A DNA stretch of 19,748 nucleotides. Origin: Faecalibacterium sp. Its GTDB lineage: Bacteria > Bacillota > Clostridia > Oscillospirales > Ruminococcaceae. The stretch covers positions 1 through 19,748 of the forward strand of contig JAHHRK010000020.1 in NCBI GenBank assembly GCA_020025795.1, in the 5' to 3' direction. Shown here in pieces: positions 7,939-14,475 of this stretch. Below the pieces are notes generated by a model. That model saw nothing but the letters and a program-made list of their open reading frames with translations, searched no databases and was not told the DNA's origin. The stretch's first letter is position 1, and each line of letters begins with the position of its first letter. The translations under genes were made by a program, and so were the position numbers.

Positions 7939-9915
7939 TCAGGTTTTCGTATTTTGTGCCCGTGCTGCCTCGTACAAATCGATTGCCGCACGGATTCTTG
8001 CACCTGCCTGTTCCAGCGTCATATCACGCAGCTGCGCACCAGCCATCGTCTGATGTCCGCCGCCGCCCAGTGCTTCCATAATGACCTGTACATTCACCTG
8101 GCCCATGCTGCGCGCACTGATATTTACGCCGTTTGCATTCTTTACGCCCACAAAGCTGGCTTTTACGCCGGAAATGGTCAACAAATCATTGGCCGCCTGC
8201 GGCACTGCCACCTGAACCGGCGCATCAAATGCGTCATGCAGAGAAATGGCACAGCCTTTGTAGACCTGTGCTGCCTCGACCAAATCGCACTTTGCCACGT
8301 ATTCGTCGCGGCTGACATGGAACAGTGCGCGTACATTTTCGGTTTCTGCACCATAGCGGCGCAGCGTAGCTGCTGCTTCAAAGGTGCGTACACCGGTGTG
8401 CAGGCTAAAATCGTGGGTATCCAGCATGATGCCTGCCAGCATGCCTTCCGCTTCCAGTCGGGTGGGCTTATCGTCTTTTTCGCCCACATAGGCCAGAAGC
8501 TCCGCTACCAGTTCGCTGGCGCTGCTGGCGTACGGTTCATGGCACAACAGCACGGTATCTTTGATGTAATTATCATTTTTCCGATGGTGGTCAATCACAA
8601 CCACGCTGCCGGCCTTTTCCAGGATTTCCTGGCTTTCCACCAGATGCTTCAAATATGTATCCACCACGATGCAAAGCGTCTTTTTATTGACGTTTTCCAG
8701 CGCCTGCTCCGGCTCCATAAAATCGCCGCCGCAGCCCGCCTGTTCAAAGGCATCTAACAGTGTGCCTGCCATTGTGGCGTTGCGGCGCACCGCGATAACC
8801 GCCGGGACATCGCAGATTTTACAGATACGCAGCACACCTTCTGCCGAACCCACAGCGTCCAAATCGGACATACGGTGGCCCATAATGACAACACTTTCCG
8901 ACTGCTTAATCAAACCCACCAGTGCACGCGCCACCAAACGACTCTTGACACGGCTGCGCTTTTCCACACCGTGGCTGACGCCGCCATAGAAAGTAAAGCC
9001 TTCCGGCGTTTTTTCGGCTGCCTGGTCGCCGCCGCGGCCCTGTGCCATATCCAAAGCCTGCTCGGCCAGTTCCCGTGCCTGTGCCAAGGTTGCTGCGCCG
9101 CGGCCTACGCCAATGGACAATGAAAGGTTCTTTTCCGGTGCGATGGCACGCACTTCGTCCAGAACAGCGTATCGCTCCTGCGCCAGCTTGTCCAAGTGGC
9201 GTTCTTCCACAACAGCCAGATATTTTCCGCCGGCAAGCCGCTGCAAAAAGCCCGTCGTGCTGCCGATGGTAGTTTCCAGTATCTTATACAGATTTTCCAA
9301 AATGCCGGCGCGCTCGCTGTCCAGCATATCGCCGAACACATCGCCGTAACCGTCCACAGCAAACACGATGCAGCCCGGTCGGCTAACAGAATATTCTTTT
9401 TCAATGCTGCGCAGCTTGGTTTCATCCGTAAAGCAAACGACGCTGATTGTCTCGGTGTTGCCTTCCACCGTAGAAGCGTAGGCGTGCCAAATCCGGTCGC
9501 CCAAATGCAGCAGCTGGCCTTCTTTACTGCCGCTGGCAGCCAGGCTCAACCCAGGCAAAACCTTTGCTGCCGAATGGAGCAGATAGGTTTCGCCGCAGCC
9601 CAGCTGCTGCTGAAAGGCATCGTTATACCAGAGGATGGTTTTTCCGCTGAGCAGCACGGTAGGCGCAGACATCTTGCCCAGGCTGAATTTTAGCTTAGAT
9701 TCGTCGAATACTGTGCCTGTCAGCCAATGGGCCAGCGCCGCGCGCATGGAGCGGCCACAGCACCACAAAACACCCAGCAGCATCAGCCAGATAGCCAGCG
9801 GAATCAGCAGCCACCAGGCGGGCATCTGAATCACGGCCCACACCATCAAGACTGCGTTTAAGACAAGAAGCCCCACCACGAGCACTTCCAGCGTAAAAAT
9901 GGGTTTGTGTTTCAT
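7939..9915 (-). CDS. gdpP: Cyclic-di-AMP phosphodiesterase GdpP (DHH family)
   Basis: GdpP hydrolyses c-di-AMP to pApA and so affects osmolyte import, wall stress and beta-lactam tolerance. The protein has 658 residues, close to the usual 650-660. Two membrane segments lie at about 8-29 and 33-52. A degenerate PAS-like region follows (about 75-165), then a degenerate GGDEF-like domain (about 180-300) that retains LAGGKYLAV rather than a cyclase GGDEF motif. The DHH domain has GHRMSDLDAVGSA (346-358: His347, Asp351, Asp353), VVDT (417-420) and IDHHRKND (441-448). The DHHA1 end has GGGGHQTMAGAQ. All expected metal ligands are seen. The start has AGGAGG 7 nt upstream. It follows rnj by 38 nt and precedes rplI. 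Confidence 0.97.
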   Translation of the reverse strand: MKHKPIFTLEVLVVGLLVLNAVLMVWAVIQMPAWWLLIPLAIWLMLLGVLWCCGRSMRAALAHWLTGTVFDESKLKFSLGKMSAPTVLLSGKTILWYNDAFQQQLGCGETYLLHSAAKVLPGLSLAASGSKEGQLLHLGDRIWHAYASTVEGNTETISVVCFTDETKLRSIEKEYSVSRPGCIVFAVDGYGDVFGDMLDSERAGILENLYKILETTIGSTTGFLQRLAGGKYLAVVEERHLDKLAQERYAVLDEVRAIAPEKNLSLSIGVGRGAATLAQARELAEQALDMAQGRGGDQAAEKTPEGFTFYGGVSHGVEKRSRVKSRLVARALVGLIKQSESVVIMGHRMSDLDAVGSAEGVLRICKICDVPAVIAVRRNATMAGTLLDAFEQAGCGGDFMEPEQALENVNKKTLCIVVDTYLKHLVESQEILEKAGSVVVIDHHRKNDNYIKDTVLLCHEPYASSASELVAELLAYVGEKDDKPTRLEAEGMLAGIMLDTHDFSLHTGVRTFEAAATLRRYGAETENVRALFHVSRDEYVAKCDLVEAAQVYKGCAISLHDAFDAPVQVAVPQAANDLLTISGVKASFVGVKNANGVNISARSMGQVNVQVIMEALGGGGHQTMAGAQLRDMTLEQAGARIRAAIDLYEAARAQNTKT

Positions 9916-9953
9916 GGTGAGGCCTCCTGCGATATGCTTTTCTTATTCCCGAA

Positions 9954-11759
9954 TTAGATTTCCATCAAAATGGGCAGAATCATGGGGCTGCGCTTGGTGC
10001 GGCGGTAAATATAAGCCGACAGCGTCTCACGCACCTGCGTCTTTACATTGTTCCAGTCATAGCGGCCATCGGACAGGGCGCGGTCGAATGCCATTTCAAC
10101 GGCTTCCTTTGCGCCTTCCATCAGCTGTTCGTTTTCACGCACATACACAAAACCGCGGCTGACCAGGTCCGGACCGGCAATCACGTTGCCGTTGGTGCGG
10201 TCGATGGTTGCAACAACGATCACCAGGCCGTCCTCGGACAGATGCTTGCGGTCACGCAGAACTACGTTGCCAACATCGCCAACGCCCAGGCCGTCCACCA
10301 TCACAGCTCCTGCTGTGACCGGGTTGCCCAAACGCAGTTCATTCTGGGACAGAATGATATGCGAGCCATTCTCTGCAATCACGATGTTCGTTTCCGGAAT
10401 GCCCAGGCTTGCTGCCGTCAGCGCGTGGCGCTTCAGCTGCTTGTATTCGCCGTGAACCGGCAGGAAATACTTGGGCTTGGTCAGGGTCAGCAGCAGTTTC
10501 TGCTCTTCCTGGCAGGCGTGGCCAGAAACGTGCACATCGTACATGCTTTCATAAATCACATCTGCGCCCAGCAGCAACAGGCCATTGACAATCTTCGTCA
10601 CGCTCTTTTCGTTGCCGGGAATGGGGTTTGCAGAAATAATGATAAAGTCACCGGGGCCAACCTTTACGTTGCGGTGGCTGTTTTGTGCCATACGGCTCAG
10701 TGCACTCAGGGGCTCACCCTGGCTGCCGGTGGTAATCAGAACGACCTTTTCCGGCGGATACTGGTTCAGCTGCTCGATATTGATGAGCGTACCGTCGGGG
10801 ATGGTCATATAGCCCAGCTCCTGTGCCATAGCGGTATTCTTTACCATGCTGCGGCCGGAGAATGCCACCTTGCGGCCGTCCTCCACTGCCAGATCAATGA
10901 TCTGCTGCACGCGGTTCAGGTTGGATGCAAAGGTTGCGATAATAATACGCTTGCTGCGGCCGCGATGGAACAGCTCACGCAGGCTGTCCACAACCTTGCG
11001 CTCGGTGGCAGTAAAGCCGGGGCGCTCTGCATTGGTGGAATCACTCAGCAGCGCCAGAACGCCCTTTTCGCCATAGCTGGCAAAGGTGGACAAATCCGTA
11101 ACCGGGCCGGACAGCGGCGTGTAATCGACCTTGAAGTCACCCGTGCAAATCACGGTACCGGCTGCGCAGGTAATGGCAAACGCAACTGCGCCCGGAATGG
11201 AGTGGTTCACATGAATGGGCTCGATCTGGAAACCGCCCAGCTTAAATTTATGACCTGCGGTAATTTCGGTCAGTTTGGTAGAGCCTGCCAGATTGAACTC
11301 GTCCAGCTTGTTGCGGATCAGGCCACAGGCCAGGCGGGTAGCATACACAGGCATTTTGACCTTGCGCAACAGGTACGGCAGGCTGCCGATGTGGTCTTCG
11401 TGACCGTGGGTAATCAGCATACCACGGATCTTATCAATGTTCTGTTCCACAAAAGTGAAATCCGGGATGACCAAATCAATACCGTACATTTCGCTGTCCG
11501 GGAACACACAGCCACAGTCCACAATAATCATTTCGCCGTTGCACTCGAAAACGGTCATGTTTTTGCCGACTTCGCCCAAACCACCCAGCGGATAAATGTG
11601 CATCGGAGGTGTATCTTCGGCTGCTGCCTTAGGCGTATTTTTGCGCGGACGGCGGAAATAGCTGCGTCCGCCATTGCGATTGCCCTGCTTCGGGTTCTGT
11701 GCGGTTTTGGGCTTGCGCTGAGCCGGGTTTTGATTGTTTTTGTTCTCTGAATTTGCCAT
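9954..11759 (-). CDS. rnj: Ribonuclease J (metallo-beta-lactamase/beta-CASP)
   Basis: RNase J is an endonuclease and 5'-to-3' exonuclease central to mRNA decay and rRNA maturation in Firmicutes. The protein has 601 residues from ATG 11759, chosen for the strong TAGGAGGT site upstream; an in-frame ATG at 11816 has no such site. The metallo-beta-lactamase motif HGHEDHIGSLPYL is at 118-130. Further motifs are GDFKVDYTP, the beta-CASP elements SGRSMVKN and TTGSQGEP, and HVSGHACQEE followed by PVHGEYKQL. Residues 1-50 are an added Asn/Gln/Lys/Arg-rich region (QRKPKTAQNPKQGNRNGG) before the conserved IYPLGGLGEVGKN, longer than in Bacillus RNase J1. It starts the block and has its own promoter and long leader. 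Confidence 0.97.
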   Translation of the reverse strand: MANSENKNNQNPAQRKPKTAQNPKQGNRNGGRSYFRRPRKNTPKAAAEDTPPMHIYPLGGLGEVGKNMTVFECNGEMIIVDCGCVFPDSEMYGIDLVIPDFTFVEQNIDKIRGMLITHGHEDHIGSLPYLLRKVKMPVYATRLACGLIRNKLDEFNLAGSTKLTEITAGHKFKLGGFQIEPIHVNHSIPGAVAFAITCAAGTVICTGDFKVDYTPLSGPVTDLSTFASYGEKGVLALLSDSTNAERPGFTATERKVVDSLRELFHRGRSKRIIIATFASNLNRVQQIIDLAVEDGRKVAFSGRSMVKNTAMAQELGYMTIPDGTLINIEQLNQYPPEKVVLITTGSQGEPLSALSRMAQNSHRNVKVGPGDFIIISANPIPGNEKSVTKIVNGLLLLGADVIYESMYDVHVSGHACQEEQKLLLTLTKPKYFLPVHGEYKQLKRHALTAASLGIPETNIVIAENGSHIILSQNELRLGNPVTAGAVMVDGLGVGDVGNVVLRDRKHLSEDGLVIVVATIDRTNGNVIAGPDLVSRGFVYVRENEQLMEGAKEAVEMAFDRALSDGRYDWNNVKTQVRETLSAYIYRRTKRSPMILPILMEI

Positions 11760-12013
11760 AATACCTCCTAAAAGGAAAACCAAAACAGACCCGTACCATA
11801 CAGTCGGGTCGTGCATGTTCTGGGAAAAGCAAAACGGGCTTTTCCTGCGAATGCGTATAGATTTTTCACTGCGGCGTTTTAAAAACCGCCCAAGTCCTTT
11901 TGGAAAAAAACTTTGTGGATCAAGCCGTTCATCTGTTCAATGCAACCGCGATCCGGAAAAAAATGTCTGAATGTGCATCTGCAGCACATCCCTATACGTT
12001 AAATGACACATTA
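11760..12013 (-). promoter_or_regulatory. Long structured 5' leader of rnj
   Basis: From the promoter at 12014-12042 to the rnj start codon lies a leader of about 250 nt without a convincing gene. Transcribed leftward it holds four stem-loops. The first is ATGTGC/GCACAT (arms 11971-11976 and 11984-11989), about 20 nt from the expected 5' end and followed 7 nt later by a run of seven U. The second is an imperfect GGCG/CGCC stem (11873-11890). The third is a perfect 8-bp stem GGAAAAGC/GCTTTTCC (11823-11830, 11838-11845). The fourth is GACCCG/CGGGTC (11788-11793, 11805-11810), followed by U-rich sequence just before the AGGAGG. The layout suggests post-transcriptional control or attenuation; it matches no riboswitch class I recognise. 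A 36-codon frame starting near 11990 has no good ribosome site. Confidence 0.55.
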
Positions 12014-12042
12014 AGTATAGTGTGTCCCTTTTTATTTGTCAA
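12014..12042 (-). promoter_or_regulatory. Promoter of rnj
   Basis: A near-perfect sigma-A promoter on the minus strand: -35 TTGACA (12037-12042), 17-nt spacer, -10 TATACT (12014-12019). Transcription should start near 12007, about 250 nt before the rnj start codon. Confidence 0.85.
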
Positions 12043-12075
12043 TTCAGTATAGGTTATGTTTCTAAAATTATACTC

Positions 12076-12104
12076 TTGGCACAAAGCGAGCTGTCCAGTA
12101 TAAT
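12076..12104 (+). promoter_or_regulatory. Promoter of rnhA-mnmA
   Basis: On the plus strand, -35 TTGGCA (12076-12081), 17-nt spacer and consensus -10 TATAAT (12099-12104). It is divergent from the rnj promoter; the two -35 boxes are only 33 bp apart. Confidence 0.88.
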
Positions 12105-12141
12105 AGAATTATGTAATCCTTTTCAGCACAGGAGTAATGAT

Positions 12142-12603
12142 ATGAAACGAGTTGAATTGTACACAGACGGTGCGTGCAGCGGCAATCCCGGTCCTGGCGG
12201 CTGGGGCGCGATTTTGCGTTTCCGCACCGCTGATAAAGTTTACGAAAAAGAGCTTTCCGGCGGTGCGGACGAAACCACCAACAACCGCATGGAGCTGACC
12301 GCTTTTCTGGCTGGCCTGCAACAGCTGAACCAGCCGTGCGAAATTGATTTGTACAGCGACAGCCAGTACGTAATCAACGCGCTGGAAAAGGGCTGGGCCA
12401 AAGGCTGGCGCGCACGCGGCTGGAAAAAAGCAGACAAATCCCCTGCTCTGAACGCAGATTTGTGGGCCGTGGCGCTGGCTGAATCCGAAAAGCACCAAAT
12501 CCACTATCATTGGCTGAAAGGCCATGCAGGACACCCGGAAAACGAGCGCTGCGACCGCATGGCAGTGGAAGAAAGCAAAAAGCACGGCGGCCGTCAGGCA
12601 TAA
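12142..12603 (+). CDS. rnhA: Ribonuclease HI
   Basis: RNase HI cleaves RNA in RNA-DNA hybrids, removing primers and R-loops. The protein has 153 residues, the standard single-domain size. It has the start motif YTDGACSGNPGPGGWG, the MEL glutamate in NNRMELTAF, YSDSQYVINAL and NERCDRMA, which carry the four catalytic acids (three Asp and one Glu). The basic protrusion typical of the E. coli type is present around KGWAKGWRARGWKK. The start has AGGAGTAA upstream; a longer in-frame version from 12022 would begin before the promoter -10 box and is discarded. Confidence 0.98.
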   Translation: MKRVELYTDGACSGNPGPGGWGAILRFRTADKVYEKELSGGADETTNNRMELTAFLAGLQQLNQPCEIDLYSDSQYVINALEKGWAKGWRARGWKKADKSPALNADLWAVALAESEKHQIHYHWLKGHAGHPENERCDRMAVEESKKHGGRQA

Positions 12604-12634
12604 CCGCCAAGCACAAAGAAAACACTAGCAAAAA

Positions 12635-12660
12635 AGGAGGCAAGCGGAGCATCTGCTCCG
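12635..12660 (+). promoter_or_regulatory. Distant Shine-Dalgarno plus hairpin before mnmA
   Basis: An AGGAGG (12635-12640) lies 30 nt before the mnmA ATG. Between them is a hairpin CGGAGC-ATCT-GCTCCG (12645-12660). If folded, it would shorten the effective spacing to about 14 nt. No other ribosome site is closer to the ATG. Confidence 0.5.
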
Positions 12661-12670
12661 TGTATCAATT

Positions 12671-13735
12671 ATGGCAGGTGAATTTTTGCCCGGAAACGGG
12701 TTTGACACATACGAAGAACAGGACAAGGTCCTGGTCGGCATGAGCGGCGGCGTGGATTCCAGTGTAGCCGTTCGCATTTTGCAGGAGCAGGGCTTTGCCG
12801 TTGCAGGCGCAGTGATTCGCTTTTCTCCTGCGCACGACGCTGCGGTCCAGCAGGCAAAAGCTGCCGCTAAGCAGCTGGGCGTAGAGTGCATCGTACTGGA
12901 CGCACAGGACCTGTTCGACGCAAACGTGGTGCAGCCTTTCTGCGAAAGCTACTGCAAGGGCGAAACTCCGAACCCTTGTATTTTATGCAACCCCAGTGTA
13001 AAATTTGCCGCACTGCTTACCGCAGCGGATAAGCTGGGTATTCAGTATATTGCTACCGGCCACTATGCCCGCATCGAAACCGACAACGAAGGCGTAAGCC
13101 ATGTGCACAAGGCTGTCAGCGTTGCACGCGATCAGAGCTATATGCTGTACCGTTTGGAACAGGACGTTTTGTCCCGTCTGCTGCTGCCGCTGGGCGAGTT
13201 TGAAAAAGAAGATATTCGCGAAATGGCACGCGACATGCAGCTGACTTGCGCCGATGCACCGGACAGCATGGAAATCTGCTTTATCCCCGACGGCGATTAC
13301 GCATCCTATATCGAAAAGCGTGGCATGTCCGCTAAGCAGGGTCATTTTATCAGCCCGGAAGGCAAGGACCTCGGCCCCCACAAGGGCGTGCTGCATTACA
13401 CCGTAGGCCAGCGCAAAGGCCTTGGCATCGCACTGGGCCGCCCGGTATTCATTCGTGAAATCTGCGAGGACGGCAACATTCTGCTGGCGGACGCAGGCGA
13501 CGATCTGGTAAGCAACATCGGTGTTGCCAATATGGTTTCCGCTGACGGCAAGGAGATTCCTGCCGGAGACTACATGGTTAAAATCCGCAGCGCAGCCACC
13601 CCTGCTCCCGCTCATTACAACGGCGAAGGCGTTCTGGAGTTTGATCCCCCGGTACGCGCACCGGCACCCGGCCAGAGCGCTGTATTCTATCTGGACGACA
13701 TGGTCGTTGGCGGCGGTTTCCTGCGTCGTGTTTGA
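12671..13735 (+). CDS. mnmA: tRNA 2-thiouridylase MnmA (CXXC+C type)
   Basis: MnmA adds sulfur to U34 of the tRNAs for Lys, Glu and Gln. The protein has 354 residues. The PP-loop GMSGGVDSS is at 23-31, NPCILCN at 101-107, ATGHYAR at 128-134, RDQSYML at 153-159, CFIPDGDY at 203-210, and VGQRKGLGI later. The cysteine motif is C103-I-L-C106 plus C203. The E. coli enzyme has Asp where C103 lies (DXXC). The loop after the first beta-alpha unit is about 10 residues shorter than in E. coli, and the first 18 residues before the PP-loop strand are unusual. It lies 67 nt after rnhA and shares its promoter. The ATG at 12671 is the only in-frame ATG before the PP-loop, because an in-frame TAG lies at 12626; a TTG at 12686 is a possible alternative start. 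Confidence 0.93.
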   Translation: MAGEFLPGNGFDTYEEQDKVLVGMSGGVDSSVAVRILQEQGFAVAGAVIRFSPAHDAAVQQAKAAAKQLGVECIVLDAQDLFDANVVQPFCESYCKGETPNPCILCNPSVKFAALLTAADKLGIQYIATGHYARIETDNEGVSHVHKAVSVARDQSYMLYRLEQDVLSRLLLPLGEFEKEDIREMARDMQLTCADAPDSMEICFIPDGDYASYIEKRGMSAKQGHFISPEGKDLGPHKGVLHYTVGQRKGLGIALGRPVFIREICEDGNILLADAGDDLVSNIGVANMVSADGKEIPAGDYMVKIRSAATPAPAHYNGEGVLEFDPPVRAPAPGQSAVFYLDDMVVGGGFLRRV

Positions 13736-13804
13736 TATTTCCGTTTGCAATGCAGTGTATTGCAGCACCAGCTTGCAAATAGGCAATGGAAAAGAAGGTA
13801 TCCC

Positions 13805-14374
13805 ATGAAGACGCCGTACATTTTGTTTTCCGCTGCGGCAGAAAAACCTGCCGGGACAGGTTCCCTCTCCTGCAAAAAGCCTGTCCTGCAATTCGTAACC
13901 GCAAACGCATCCGATGCAGATGTGATTGCCCATCTGCGGCAAACAATCTGGGCAACGACCTATCGGGGCATTTACCCCGATGACATGATTGATGCGTTTG
14001 ACTACGACTGGCACATAAAAAAGGATTTACAGCGTATTCAAAATCCAAACTATGCCGTCTATCTGATTCAGGCAGACCATCAAAATGTAGGATATATCAC
14101 GCTTCGCAAGGGTGAGCCATTTCAGCTGATGTCGCTGTATGTATTGTCCTCTATGCAAAAACAGGGCATCGGCACACAGGCCTTTGCTTTTGTGCGCGAT
14201 TACTGTGCAGCACACGGTATTCATGCCTTTATCTGTGATTGCCACCCGGACAATACAAACGCACTCACCTTTTATAAAAAAATGGGTGGTACAGTAATCG
14301 GCTGCGACACCGAAAACGAGGCGCACTGGCAGGATTCGGTGATTTTTTCCTTTTCCGTTGATGGATGTTTCTGA
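13805..14374 (+). CDS. GNAT-family N-acetyltransferase
   Basis: The protein has 189 residues from ATG 13805, chosen because AGAAGGT lies about 6 nt upstream; an in-frame ATG at 13745 lacks this. The GNAT fold is shown by the acetyl-CoA motif LMSLYVLSSMQKQGIGTQAF (Q-K-Q-G-I-G-T being the pyrophosphate loop) at about 109-128 and by HPDNTNALTFYKKMGG near the end, the usual last beta-alpha-beta element. GNAT enzymes transfer acetyl from acetyl-CoA to amines of small molecules, antibiotics or proteins; the substrate here is unknown. The first 30 or so residues are not part of the fold. It is the last gene of the rnhA-mnmA unit. Confidence 0.9.
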   Translation: MKTPYILFSAAAEKPAGTGSLSCKKPVLQFVTANASDADVIAHLRQTIWATTYRGIYPDDMIDAFDYDWHIKKDLQRIQNPNYAVYLIQADHQNVGYITLRKGEPFQLMSLYVLSSMQKQGIGTQAFAFVRDYCAAHGIHAFICDCHPDNTNALTFYKKMGGTVIGCDTENEAHWQDSVIFSFSVDGCF

Positions 14375-14395
14375 AAAAAATTATTCCACGCAAAA

Positions 14396-14446
14396 ATAAA
14401 AAGCAGGCAAAGCCGCACGATTTGGGTGCGCTTTGCCTGCTTTTCT
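14396..14446. terminator. Bidirectional terminator
   Basis: A perfect 15-bp inverted repeat (14399-14413 with 14430-14444, AAAAGCAGGCAAAGC) is extended inside by GCAC/GTGC. It carries A-runs on one side and T-runs on the other, so it can end both the GNAT transcript on the plus strand and the dehydratase transcript on the minus strand. Confidence 0.93.
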
Positions 14447-14475
14447 TATATTATCATTACAGCGCCGAAACGGAT

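Noticed and set aside
10242..11750. A 502-codon open frame on the plus strand
   Set aside because: It is the in-register shadow of rnj and has no ribosome site or recognisable domain.
11760..11816. Longer N-terminus for RNase J from ATG 11816
   Set aside because: No ribosome site precedes it, and it would include the hairpin and AGGAGG that serve ATG 11759.
12022..12141. Longer N-terminus for RNase HI
   Set aside because: It begins upstream of the promoter -10 box, so it could not be translated from that transcript.
13746..13785. Inverted repeat TGCAAT/ATTGCA between mnmA and the GNAT gene as a terminator
   Set aside because: No T-run follows and the GNAT gene downstream has no promoter of its own, so read-through is more likely.
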